DNA from: Labilithrix sp.
Lineage (GTDB): Bacteria; Myxococcota_A; Polyangia; Polyangiales; Polyangiaceae
Direction: 5' to 3'
Assembly: GCA_019637175.1 (NCBI GenBank)
Contig: JAHBWD010000018.1
Coordinates: 62,001 to 126,000 of the forward strand
DNA length: 64,000 bases
Part shown: one piece after another, positions 28,097 through 36,125 of the stretch
How positions within the stretch are numbered: position 1 is the first letter of the stretch
How the letters are laid out: each line of letters opens with the position of its first letter
Position numbers and translations under genes: made by a program
The notes under the pieces: model-generated
Databases searched by the model: none
Told to the model about the DNA's origin: nothing
Seen by the model: only the letters and a program-made list of their open reading frames with translations

Positions 28097-29707
28097 GTGC
28101 TCGATCAACGGCGAGAGCCGCTCGTGAGCCGCGTCGTCCGCGCTCTGTGCGTGGCGGTGGGGGTCCTCGCGTGTGTTGGTCTTCTGATGTATGCCGCGAA
28201 GCGCTACGGCGATCCGGCCTCCGCGATCCGGCGCTACGGTGAGCCCGCGGCGGCGCCGCACGTCTTCGTTCGAGGAACGCTCCGTCGCGCGCTCGACAGC
28301 GAGCTGCCCGCGATGTGCTCCGTCGTCCATCAGCGCCAGCAGCGCTGCGGGAGATCGAGCTGCTGGGAGACACACGAGGCGATGACCTTCGCCCGCGCGG
28401 AGCTCGACGTCGAGTGGGGCTCGTCGCCGCTCCCGCCGAAGCTCACGCTCTCCCACGAGTTCCGCTTCGAGCCGCGACGTCCTGCGTTCGAGGTCGTCGC
28501 GCGCGACAGCGCGCGCGCGGCGACGTGGAAGGGCATCGCGCAGACCGCGAACCTCGGGTTCACGGAGGCGTCGCTGGCGGGCCCCGGCGATCGCATCGTC
28601 GAGGCCTGCCTCGACGACGCGACGCGCGTCTTCGTCGAAGGTTGCGTGTCGGCGGAGAAGGGGCTCATCGAGCCCTGCGCGGGTCTCCCGTTCTACGGGC
28701 TCGTCGCCGGCGAACCGCAGGCCGCCGTCGACGACGCCGCCGACGAGATCGCGCTCTTCGCCGGCGGAGCGGCGCTCGCGCTCCTCGTCGCCGTGCTCGC
28801 GCTCGTGCGGGCGCCCAACGCGCTCGTGAGCGGCCTCGAAGATCGCGGTCCCCCGCATCGACGTAACCTCGGCGCGGCGCGCGCGCTCCTCGCGATCCCT
28901 CCGCTCGCCGGCCTCGCCGTCGTCTTGATGCACGGCGTCCCTCCCCCGAGCACGTGGGCGACCGGACGAGGCGGCTTCGCGCTCGCGATCACCGCGCTGA
29001 CGCTATGGACGCTGTTCGCGCTCTCTCGCATGCTCCATCGACGACGAGCGCTCGCCGCGCTCACGCCGGTCCTCGCGACGCCGCGGAGCCTCCTCGCGAA
29101 GGCCTCGGGAACGGTGGAGCTCGCCGTCCGAGCGCGGCTCCGCGGCGACGGCGTCAAGCCGCTCATCGGCGACGACGTCGTCGCGTTCAGCGAGGCGCGC
29201 ATCGTCGAGACGTACAAGAAGGGCAAGTACGCCGCACGGATCGAGCGGCTCGTCGTTCGCGAGAGCGACGAGCTCGACGTCGGCGACGAGAGCGGTGACG
29301 GCGTCCTCAGGCTCACGCGGAGCATCCTCGACGTGGAGCTGCGCAAGGTCACGATGGTCGAGCTCTCGCCTCGCTACCGCGAACGAGGCATCGTCGTCGA
29401 GCGACACCCGGAGCACCTCCGCTACTTCGTCGAAGAGCGCGTCATCCACGCCGGCGAGCCGCTCTACGTCTTCGGCGACGTGAGCGAGATCGCGCTCACG
29501 TCGTCCGAGCACGGCTACCGCTCGGTTCGCGGCTCGCCGACGCTCGGAGGCGAAGGCGTGGCCCCCGTCCTCGTTCACGCGGGCCAAGAGCGCGGCCTCG
29601 TGGCCACGCTCGCGCGTGAGGCCCGCTGGGCGAACAGCCTCGCCGTCGTCGGCGCCTGCGTCTTCACGGCGCTCGCCGTCGCGCTCGCGTACCTCGCGAG
29701 TCTCTGA
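28097..29707 (+). CDS. Membrane protein with GIDE/mulan-like domain (tentative)
   Basis: The protein has 536 residues. An N-terminal helix (~13-32) is followed by a ~170-residue extracytoplasmic domain with several Cys pairs (CSVVHQRQQRC ... SSCWE; CLDD ... GC ... PC). Three or four helices follow (~225-245, ~268-285, ~300-318). A cytoplasmic or periplasmic domain at ~330-500 ends in VERHPEHLRYFVEERVIHAGEPLYVFGDV and resembles the GIDE domain of MUL1/mulan-like proteins. A last helix closes the protein. In bacteria this domain has no proven activity and no RING domain is present. The 3' end overlaps the convergent HxlR gene by 44 bp. The identification is weak. Confidence 0.5.
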   Translation: MLDQRREPLVSRVVRALCVAVGVLACVGLLMYAAKRYGDPASAIRRYGEPAAAPHVFVRGTLRRALDSELPAMCSVVHQRQQRCGRSSCWETHEAMTFARAELDVEWGSSPLPPKLTLSHEFRFEPRRPAFEVVARDSARAATWKGIAQTANLGFTEASLAGPGDRIVEACLDDATRVFVEGCVSAEKGLIEPCAGLPFYGLVAGEPQAAVDDAADEIALFAGGAALALLVAVLALVRAPNALVSGLEDRGPPHRRNLGAARALLAIPPLAGLAVVLMHGVPPPSTWATGRGGFALAITALTLWTLFALSRMLHRRRALAALTPVLATPRSLLAKASGTVELAVRARLRGDGVKPLIGDDVVAFSEARIVETYKKGKYAARIERLVVRESDELDVGDESGDGVLRLTRSILDVELRKVTMVELSPRYRERGIVVERHPEHLRYFVEERVIHAGEPLYVFGDVSEIALTSSEHGYRSVRGSPTLGGEGVAPVLVHAGQERGLVATLAREARWANSLAVVGACVFTALAVALAYLASL

Positions 29708-30053
29708 GGACGACGCCGTCGACGGCGTTCAGCTCCGCGGCGTGGCGGCGGCCCCATTCGCAGAGCGACGCGACGATGGGCTGGAGGCTTCGCCCCAGCT
29801 TCGTCGCCGAGTACTCCACGCGCGGAGGAACTTGGGCGAAGACCTCGCGCCGAACGACGCCGTGCTCCTCCATCTCGCGGAGCTGCTGCACGAGCACCTT
29901 CTGGCTCGCCTGCGGGATGAGGCGCTTGAGCTCCGAGAGGCGGCGCGTGCCGTCGAAGAGGAAGTAGAGGATGAACACCTTCCATCGACCGCCGATGATC
30001 TTGAGCGCGCGCTCGGCAGGGACGACGGGGAGCTCCTTGATGACGGCCGGCAT
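29664..30053 (-). CDS. HxlR-family transcriptional regulator
   Basis: The protein has 129 residues. It has the family signature IIGGRWKVFILYFLFDGTRR, LSELKRLIPQASQKVLVQQLREMEEHGVV and YSATKLGRSLQPIVASLCEWG. The N-terminal Cys found in redox-sensing members (CPVE...) is absent: the segment reads VVPAERALKI, so a thiol switch of that type is unlikely. The ATG at 30053 is used; a TTG at 30062 would add three residues. It is divergent from an SDR gene with direct repeats in the gap, and presumably controls it. Confidence 0.9.
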   Translation of the reverse strand: MPAVIKELPVVPAERALKIIGGRWKVFILYFLFDGTRRLSELKRLIPQASQKVLVQQLREMEEHGVVRREVFAQVPPRVEYSATKLGRSLQPIVASLCEWGRRHAAELNAVDGVVLRDSRGTRARRRAP

Positions 30054-30061
30054 GGTTACCA

Positions 30062-30092
30062 ATCGGTGCGTATGGAATTCATTGGTGTGTAT
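30062..30092. promoter_or_regulatory. Direct repeats between HxlR and SDR genes
   Basis: ATCGGTGCGTAT (30062-30073) and ATTGGTGTGTAT (30081-30092) agree at 10 of 12 positions and start 19 bp apart, on the same helix face to within a base or two. They fill most of the gap between the divergent genes. Tandem sites of this type are reported for HxlR-like regulators, so they are a good candidate operator. Confidence 0.55.
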
Positions 30093-30145
30093 AGCACGAA
30101 AGTGTTGCTAGGCACGCCAGCCGCCGTACGCCAAGACTAGACGTC

Positions 30146-30916
30146 ATGAGCACCGACGAACACGAGAGCCCGATCGCCGTCATCACGGGAGCGAGCCGCG
30201 GCCTCGGCAAGAGCATGGCCCTGCACCTCGCCGAACGCGGCGTCGACGTCATCTTCACGTACCGGAGCGCGGCGAAGGAGGCGCGCGACGTGGCGGCGCA
30301 GATCGAGGCCAAGGGCCGAAGGGCCGTCGCGCTGCCGCTCGACGTCGGCAAGAGCGCGGGGTTCGCCGCCTTCGGCGACACGGTGAAGGCCGAGCTCGCG
30401 CGCACGTGGAGCCGCGAGCGCTTCGACTTCCTCGTCAACAACGCGGGCAGCGGCGCGCACGCGCCGTTCGCCGAGACGACCGAAGCGCAGCTCGTCGAGC
30501 AGTTCGAGATCCACTTGAAGGGGACGTTCCTCCTCTCGCAGAGGCTCCTGCCGCTCATCGCCGACGGCGGGAGGATCGTGAACGTGACGACCGGCCTCAC
30601 GCGCTACACGTATCCGGGGCAGTCGGCGTACGCCGCGATGAAGGCCGGCGTCGACGTCCTCACGCGCTACATGGCCGCCGAGCTCGGTTCGCGACGCATC
30701 GCGGTCAACGCCGTCGCGCCCGGCGGGATCGAGACCGACTTCGGCGGCGGTGCGCTCCGCGATCGCGCGCTCCAGGAGATCGTCGCGTCGCAGACGGCGC
30801 TCGGGCGCATCGGCGTGCCCGACGACATCGGCGGCGTCGTCGCGATGCTCCTCGCGCCGGAGAGCCGCTGGATCACCGGCCAGCGTATCGAGGTGACCGG
30901 AGGATACTCGCTCTGA
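30146..30916 (+). CDS. Short-chain dehydrogenase/reductase, FabG-like
   Basis: The protein has 256 residues. It has TGASRGLG (cofactor loop), NNAGSG, VNVTTG (catalytic strand, Thr in place of the usual Ser), YAAMK (Tyr/Lys) and a C-terminal WITGQRIEVTGGY typical of SDR members close to FabG. The R after the second strand (TYRSAAK) points to NADPH. The HxlR regulator and the tandem repeats upstream suggest induction by a reactive or aromatic compound, but the substrate is unknown. Confidence 0.9.
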   Translation: MSTDEHESPIAVITGASRGLGKSMALHLAERGVDVIFTYRSAAKEARDVAAQIEAKGRRAVALPLDVGKSAGFAAFGDTVKAELARTWSRERFDFLVNNAGSGAHAPFAETTEAQLVEQFEIHLKGTFLLSQRLLPLIADGGRIVNVTTGLTRYTYPGQSAYAAMKAGVDVLTRYMAAELGSRRIAVNAVAPGGIETDFGGGALRDRALQEIVASQTALGRIGVPDDIGGVVAMLLAPESRWITGQRIEVTGGYSL

Positions 30917-30947
30917 GCGCCGCTCGACGCTATCGTTCGTCGCGGTC

Positions 30948-31523
30948 ATGGTGCACGCGGCGACGCTCCGGCGATGGATGTGGACGCTCGTCGTCCCGCT
31001 CCTCGGGATGACGGCGCCGGGTTGCACGGAAGAGGCCGGCGCCCGGCGACCGGAGGTGGCCGTCACGGCGCGGTCGGCGGATCGGAACTCCGACGGCACC
31101 CTCAAGCGGCTTCCGCCCGGGCCGCCCGCGGAGCCGCCGTTCACGCTCGTCCTTCCGTACGAGGCCTTCGGACCGAGCGCGATGGCGAGCCGCGTGCTCG
31201 GCCCCGAGTGGTGGTCGTGGGAGCCGGGCGGCAGCTTCGCCGTCACCGACAGCTTCGACGTGCGCATCGTCGTCTACGCCGGTCGAAGCGCGAGCGACGT
31301 GCGCGCGCGATATCCGACGGTCCGCGGCGCGAGCGACTATCGCTACGTCGCGAAGGACGACGCGATCGCCTACCTCGACGAGCAGATCGCGTCGCTCGCC
31401 CGAGAGGCGCCGGCCGACGAAGACGACTTCGACTTCGGGCCCCTGAAGCGTCGCCTCGAAGAGACGCGGCACGCGATCCGCACGAAGCTCGGTCCTTCGA
31501 AACCTGTCGACGCCGACAGGTGA
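30948..31523 (+). CDS. Putative lipoprotein of unknown function
   Basis: The protein has 191 residues. The N-terminal MVHAATLRRWMWTLVVPLLG with APGC suggests a lipobox (Cys at residue 26). A Pro-rich linker precedes a compact domain (FTLVLPYEAFGPSAMASRVL; SFDVRIVVYAGRSASDVRARYP) and an acidic/basic helical tail. I find no family match. It lies 50 bp before the Cache receptor gene on the same strand and may be an extra-cytoplasmic partner. Confidence 0.6.
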   Translation: MVHAATLRRWMWTLVVPLLGMTAPGCTEEAGARRPEVAVTARSADRNSDGTLKRLPPGPPAEPPFTLVLPYEAFGPSAMASRVLGPEWWSWEPGGSFAVTDSFDVRIVVYAGRSASDVRARYPTVRGASDYRYVAKDDAIAYLDEQIASLAREAPADEDDFDFGPLKRRLEETRHAIRTKLGPSKPVDADR

Positions 31524-31572
31524 GGCGGCAACGTCTTGACCGGCGTCTCGGCGCTGGTGGAGTGTTGCGCGC

Positions 31573-32688
31573 GTGAAGTTTCGGCGCTCCGGCCCAGGTC
31601 TGCTCATCGTCGCGTCGACCCTCACGGTCGTCGCGATCACGCTCGTCGCGCTGCTCATGACGAGTCGACTCGCCGAGACGGCGCACACCGGCGACTACGA
31701 CTTGATGCGGCGCGCGTTCAGCGGAACGCTCAAGTCGATGTCCGACGAAGCGTCGTCGGACGCCGAGATCTTCGCCAACATCCCGAGCGTGCGCGCCGCG
31801 TTCATCGAGCGCGATCGCGCGAAGCTCCTCGGTCAGTGCGAGCGGGCCTACAAGCTCCTCGAGGAGAAGTACGCGATCGATCAGGCGCAGTTCCACACGC
31901 CGCCGGGCGTCTCGTTCTTGCGCGTCCAAAGCCCGCAGAAGTTCGGAGACGATCAGACGAGCTACCGCCCGATGCTCGCGGAGGTTCATCACGAGAAGGG
32001 CCTGCGCAAGGGCGTCGACATCACGCGCGCCGGGCCCGCGATCTTCGGCATCGTGCCCATCCTCGACGACGCAGGGAACCTCGCCGGGAGCTTCGAGGTC
32101 GGGCTCGAGCTCGGTCCGATCCTCGACGACATGAAGGCGCAGTTCGGCTTCGAAGGCGCCGTCTTCTTCCAAGAGAAGCAGCTCCAGGAGATCGCGACGG
32201 ATCTGCCGGGCGACGTCGTCAGCCCGAAGAACCGCGTCGGCCGGTACACGCGGTTCCACTCCACGCACCCGCAGCTCGCGACCGCGCTCGTCACGGATCG
32301 CGACGTCGACGTTCAGACGGCGACGAGCTACGAGCGCACCGTCGGCGGCGTTCCATACGGCGTGCAGCTCATACCGCTCTACAACTACGCCAACAAGCAG
32401 ATCGGCGTGGTAGCGCTCGCCACGAGCTTCGAGGAAGACAAGCGGCTGGCCAGGCGCGCGCTCGTCTGGCAGCTCCTCGCGGCGGTCTTCGCCGTCATCG
32501 CGATGGCCGGCGTGATCCTCGTCGTCATCCGCGGCGTCCTCGTGTCACCGCTCGCGTCGATCACGGAGCGCGTCGTCGCGCTCGCCGCGGGAGACGGGTC
32601 GCGCCCCGCGCCGCCCGCCGACGACTACTGCGAGGAGCTCGAGACGCTCGCCAAGGCTTACGAGCGCCTTCGGCAGAGGCAGCCGTGA
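31573..32688 (+). CDS. Double-Cache receptor ending after HAMP, no output domain
   Basis: The protein has 371 residues. TM1 (~10-30) and TM2 (~297-319) flank a ~265-residue periplasmic double-Cache sensor (DEASSDAEIFANIPSVRAAF; PMLAEVHHEKGLRKGVDI; AIFGIVPILDDAGNLAGSFEVG; VQLIPLYNYANKQIGVVAL). A HAMP-like segment (VSPLASITERVVALAAGD) follows, and the protein ends about 25 residues later. There is no kinase, methyl-accepting or cyclase domain. The ligand is probably a small metabolite. Its stop codon overlaps the GTG start of the pLGIC gene (GTGA), so the two are made together. The GTG start at 31573 precedes the first helix. Confidence 0.82.
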   Translation: MKFRRSGPGLLIVASTLTVVAITLVALLMTSRLAETAHTGDYDLMRRAFSGTLKSMSDEASSDAEIFANIPSVRAAFIERDRAKLLGQCERAYKLLEEKYAIDQAQFHTPPGVSFLRVQSPQKFGDDQTSYRPMLAEVHHEKGLRKGVDITRAGPAIFGIVPILDDAGNLAGSFEVGLELGPILDDMKAQFGFEGAVFFQEKQLQEIATDLPGDVVSPKNRVGRYTRFHSTHPQLATALVTDRDVDVQTATSYERTVGGVPYGVQLIPLYNYANKQIGVVALATSFEEDKRLARRALVWQLLAAVFAVIAMAGVILVVIRGVLVSPLASITERVVALAAGDGSRPAPPADDYCEELETLAKAYERLRQRQP

Positions 32689-33938
32689 AGCGACGGCGCG
32701 CGCGCGTCGTCACGCTGGCCATGTTCGCCGTGGCCGTCTGCCTCGCGTTGGTTCTCTCACCGCTGCGCGGGCGCGGCGCCGAGCCAGGTGCCGGCGAAGC
32801 GGGCACGGCGACCTCCCGCCCGCGCAAAGGGGTGGTGCGCAAGCCGGCGGCGGACGACGCAGGCGTCTCTCCCGACGCGGGTGACGCCGCGGTCGCCGCG
32901 CCGTCGCCGCCGGCGGGAGAACCGCCCGATCCGACGTCGATCCCGATCGGTCGCGGGCTGCCCGTCAAGGTGAACGTCGGCGTGTTCTTCCTCGAGGTCC
33001 GAACGTTCGACGACATCAAGGGCGAGTTCGAAGCGACGACCGATCTCCGACTCCGCTGGACCGACCTGCGCCTCGGAGCGACCGTCGAGAAGAGCGTGCG
33101 CGGCTACAAGGAGTACCGCGGCAAGGAAGTGGAGGAGCAGCTCACGAAGCTCTGGACGCCGACGATCGAGGTGACGAACCGGCTCGAGGGATCCGGATAC
33201 GTCGGGCGCAGGCTGCGGATCTTCCCCGACGGGCGCGTCGAGCTCCTCAGCCGCACGACGTCCCGTCACACGACGCACGCCGACGTCGCGACGTTTCCGT
33301 TCGACCGCCAGCGTCTCGGCCTCGAGCTCATCGTGCGCGAGGACACGACCGACGAGGTGCTCCTCACGTTCGACACGGACGACGTCGGCTTCAGCCGTCC
33401 GGCGCGCGAGGCGAAGCTCGACGGGTGGGCGCTCGGGCACGTCGATCTCCGCGCCGAGTCCGTTCCCGGCTGGAACGGCGATCGCTACTCGCGCCTCGTC
33501 GCGGAGCTCTCCGTCGATCGCCACGCGAGCGCCAGCCTCGCGCCGATCTTCATCCCGCTCTTCGCTTCGCTGCTCATTCCGCTGCTCGCGATCTGGATGA
33601 ACAAGGCCGGCGACGACGGCGAGTTCGAGGTCGACGCCTTCGAGCTCGCGAACATGGGCATCGGAGGGCTCTTCTCCGTCATCGCCCTCAGCTTCGCCGT
33701 CTACTCGTCGTACGGCGCGCTCGCCAACGGCGACAACACGGTGACGCGCCTGTTCGGGCTCAACTACGCGATGCTCGCGATCACGCTGTCGATCGTCGTC
33801 GTCTGCTTCCGCTACAACCTCGTGAGCCGCCTCTTCGGGCGCCACGTGCAGCGAGAAGTCTTCCACTTCTTGTCGTGGGCGCTCCCCATCCTGTCGTTGG
33901 CGACGAGCCTCGCGTTCATCCTCGTCGCTGCGGCCTGA
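32685..33938 (+). CDS. Prokaryotic pentameric ligand-gated ion channel (Cys-loop/Pro-loop receptor family)
   Basis: The protein has 417 residues. A signal peptide (~1-30) and a low-complexity Ala/Pro/Asp linker (~31-85) precede a beta-sandwich extracellular domain (~92-280). Its hallmarks are LTKLWTPTIEVTN (W157, P159, N165; loop A) and FPFDRQ (204-209; the Pro-loop, FPFDxQ of the superfamily). No cysteine pair is present, as is usual for bacterial members such as GLIC and ELIC. Four helices follow: M1 ~284-305, M2 ~319-341 (pore), M3 ~355-376 and M4 ~392-415. All four elements are intact, so the protein should form a pentameric channel. The GTG start overlaps the Cache receptor stop in a GTGA. 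The ligand is unknown. A cation or anion preference cannot be read from the sequence with confidence. Confidence 0.88.
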   Translation: MKRRRARVVTLAMFAVAVCLALVLSPLRGRGAEPGAGEAGTATSRPRKGVVRKPAADDAGVSPDAGDAAVAAPSPPAGEPPDPTSIPIGRGLPVKVNVGVFFLEVRTFDDIKGEFEATTDLRLRWTDLRLGATVEKSVRGYKEYRGKEVEEQLTKLWTPTIEVTNRLEGSGYVGRRLRIFPDGRVELLSRTTSRHTTHADVATFPFDRQRLGLELIVREDTTDEVLLTFDTDDVGFSRPAREAKLDGWALGHVDLRAESVPGWNGDRYSRLVAELSVDRHASASLAPIFIPLFASLLIPLLAIWMNKAGDDGEFEVDAFELANMGIGGLFSVIALSFAVYSSYGALANGDNTVTRLFGLNYAMLAITLSIVVVCFRYNLVSRLFGRHVQREVFHFLSWALPILSLATSLAFILVAAA

Positions 33939-33993
33939 AGCTTCGGCGTAACGCTTCGGCCCCTCGCGCTACATACGGGAAAAGGAGGCCGAA

Positions 33994-34719
33994 ATGGCTG
34001 TCACCAACCGCGAATCGGGCACGAGGATCGACGAGATCGAAGACGGCATCTTCAAGATTCACACGCCCGTGCCGGCGATGCCGGGCGGCTTCTCGTTCAA
34101 CCAGTATCTCGTCTTCGACGTCGAGCCGCTCCTCTTCCATACGGGTCCTCGCAAGATGTTCCCGCTCGTTCGCGAGGCGATCGCGCACGTCATGCCGATC
34201 GATCGCCTGCGCTGGATCTCGTTCTCCCATTTCGAGGCCGACGAGTGCGGCGCCCTGAACGAGATCCTCGCGGTCGCGCCCGACGCCCAGCCGCTCTGCT
34301 CGAACGTCGCGGCGATGGTGAGCGTCGACGACGTCGCCGATCGCGCCGCGCGCGGCATGATCGACGGCGAGACGCTGAGCATCGGCAAGCGGACGCTCAC
34401 GTGGATCGACACCCCTCACCTGCCGCACGCGTGGGAGTGCGGCGTGCTCGCCGACGTGCAGGGCGGCGTGCTCTTCTGCGGCGACCTCTTCACCCAACCC
34501 GGCGCCGATCACGCGCCGATCACGGAGGCTGACATCCTCGGCCCGAGCGAAGCGTTCCGCGGCGCGATGGACTACTTCTCCCACACGCGTCGCTCGCGCG
34601 CGCTGATCGACAAGCTCGCGCGCCTCGAGCCGAGGACGCTCGCGTGCATGCACGGGGCGGCGTGGCGCGGCGACGGCGCGAAGCTCCTCGGCGCGCTCGG
34701 CGACGTGCTCGACCCGTGA
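33994..34719 (+). CDS. MBL-fold diiron protein, ODP/FprA-like
   Basis: The protein has 241 residues. The metal ligands are HxExD (H79, E81, D83 in SHFEADE), H145 in LPHAW, D164 in FCGDLF and H220 in CMHG. HxExD, in place of HxHxDH, is the ODP signature of flavodiiron-type oxygen-binding enzymes, here with no flavodoxin domain fused. It would bind or reduce O2/NO, or signal it. The gene is 56 bp after the pLGIC and 35 bp before the sigma factor. It could be the oxygen or NO sensing element of the neighbourhood; that role is inference. Confidence 0.85.
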   Translation: MAVTNRESGTRIDEIEDGIFKIHTPVPAMPGGFSFNQYLVFDVEPLLFHTGPRKMFPLVREAIAHVMPIDRLRWISFSHFEADECGALNEILAVAPDAQPLCSNVAAMVSVDDVADRAARGMIDGETLSIGKRTLTWIDTPHLPHAWECGVLADVQGGVLFCGDLFTQPGADHAPITEADILGPSEAFRGAMDYFSHTRRSRALIDKLARLEPRTLACMHGAAWRGDGAKLLGALGDVLDP

Positions 34720-34753
34720 TCCTGCCGGCGCGCGCGTCTGTTACCCTCGTCGC

Positions 34754-35314
34754 GTGACCGCGCGCTCCGACGACGCGTTCGAAGACGAAGCGCTCGCGCG
34801 ACGGATCGCGGCGGGCGACGACGCCGACGCCGCGCGGCTGCTCTGTCGGCGCCTCTTCCCGAGGATTCGCGCCTACGGCCTCCGCCGCCTCCGCGACGAC
34901 GCCGGAGCCGCCGACCTCGCGCAGCACGTGCTCGTCGTCGTGCTCGAGGCGCTCCGCGCCGGGCGCGTCGAAGAACCCGACAGGCTCGCGGCGTTCGTCA
35001 TGGGCGTCTGTCGCAACACCGTCATCGAGTGGAAGAAAGTGGAACGCCGCCGCAGCGCAGTCCTCGAGAAGTACGCGGCGTCGTTCGACGGCGTCACGGA
35101 GATCGCGCCGGTCTCCGTCGACGTCGCGAGGCTCGAGCACTGCCTCGACGAGCTCGCTCCGCGCGATCGGACGATCATCGCCCTCACGTACTTCGACGAG
35201 CGCGCGGCCGACGACATCGGCCGCGAGCTCTCGATGTCGACCGGCAACGTCCGCGTCGCGCGCCACCGCGCGCTCGCGCGGCTTCACGCGTGCGTCACGC
35301 GAGGCGAGGCATGA
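34754..35314 (+). CDS. RNA polymerase sigma factor, sigma-70/ECF-like
   Basis: The protein has 186 residues. Region 2 (~20-95, RIRAYGLRRLRDDAGAADLAQHVLVVVLEAL) and region 4 (~125-180, LAPRDRTIIALTYFDERAADDIGRELSMSTGNVRVARHRALARL) are both recognisable, separated by a short linker. The protein directs RNA polymerase to a promoter set not visible here. The stop overlaps the start of the zinc anti-sigma gene by 4 bp (ATGA), the classic sigma/anti-sigma arrangement. The GTG start at 34754 gives the family length. Confidence 0.9.
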   Translation: MTARSDDAFEDEALARRIAAGDDADAARLLCRRLFPRIRAYGLRRLRDDAGAADLAQHVLVVVLEALRAGRVEEPDRLAAFVMGVCRNTVIEWKKVERRRSAVLEKYAASFDGVTEIAPVSVDVARLEHCLDELAPRDRTIIALTYFDERAADDIGRELSMSTGNVRVARHRALARLHACVTRGEA

Positions 35315-35859
35315 TCGCCGTCGAGCGACTCGCGCGCCTCGCGCTCGGCGATCTCGACGACGCCGAGACGGCGGAGACCGAGGAGCACGTCCTCGCCTGC
35401 ACGGCGTGCGCGACCACGCTCGAGCGCCTCGTGCGCATCGGCGACGCCGCGCGCGAGCTCATTCGCGCCGGCGGCCTCACGTTTCCCGTGACCACGTCGC
35501 TCGCCGATCGCATGCTCGCCGAGGGCCTCGTATCGCGTTCGTACCGGCTCGCCGCCGGCGCCGTCGTCCCGTGCACCGTGTCTGCGACGGACATCTACGC
35601 GCTCACGGTCGTCGAAGCCGACTTCGGCGGCGTGACGCGCGCGACGCTCACGGTCACGCTGCCGGGTCTCGGCGGCTCCCTCCGCATGGACGACATCCCG
35701 TTCGACGCCGCGCGCGGCACCGTGAGCTACGTCGCCCGCTCGTCGCTGCTCCGGCAGCTCCCGAGCGGCCGCGTCACGTTGGAGCTCCACGCGAACGATC
35801 CCGCCGACCGTCTCCTCGGGCGCTACTTCCTCGATCACACGGCCTTCACGGCGACGTAG
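35311..35859 (+). CDS. Zinc-binding anti-sigma factor, soluble
   Basis: The protein has 182 residues. The N-terminal EEHVLACTACATTLERL supplies a HxxxCxxC zinc motif (H26, C30, C33) of the ZAS type. The remaining ~110 residues are beta-rich (TRATLTVTLPGLGGSLRMDDIPF; GRVTLELHAN) with no membrane helix, so the regulator is cytoplasmic. A redox or metal signal could release the sigma factor. The start overlaps the sigma gene by 4 bp. The C-terminal domain is not recognised. Confidence 0.82.
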   Translation: MIAVERLARLALGDLDDAETAETEEHVLACTACATTLERLVRIGDAARELIRAGGLTFPVTTSLADRMLAEGLVSRSYRLAAGAVVPCTVSATDIYALTVVEADFGGVTRATLTVTLPGLGGSLRMDDIPFDAARGTVSYVARSSLLRQLPSGRVTLELHANDPADRLLGRYFLDHTAFTAT

Positions 35860-35861
35860 CG

Positions 35862-36020
35862 CTACGGCTGCGATCGATCCTTCGAGATCTCGAAGATCTG
35901 CGCCTTGCCGGGCTCGATGTCGAACGCGGCTCGCCGGCGAGCCCGCCTTCACCGTGAGGACGAGGGCGAGCGAGCCGCGGCGCAGCCCGCGACCGTCGTC
36001 GCGAACGCGAGCGCCGTCAC
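35862..36020 (-). pseudogene. Possible broken small lipoprotein gene
   Basis: Read on the minus strand, the sequence begins with VTALAFATTVAGCAAA, a lipoprotein signal with a VAGC lipobox. It shifts frame, continues as LALVLTVKAGSPA and shifts back to end in AFDIEPGKAQIFEISKDRSQP before a stop. The parts fit one small lipoprotein with two compensating frameshifts, and they occupy most of the otherwise empty 266 bp between genes. Chance alignment of frames, or assembly errors, cannot be excluded. Confidence 0.35.
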
Positions 36021-36125
36021 TGTTCGCCGATGAACCGGAGTGGAATCCACTGCGTACCTCCATCGGCTGCGGACTCGCAGCGCCCCCGGAACGACAGACC
36101 GGGATCATACGCTATCGTCGGCCGC

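Noticed and set aside
31536..33938. An 800-codon frame joining the Cache region to the channel
   Set aside because: Its first 383 codons are the wrong frame of the Cache gene. The channel starts at the GTG at 32685, which overlaps the Cache stop and gives a signal peptide.
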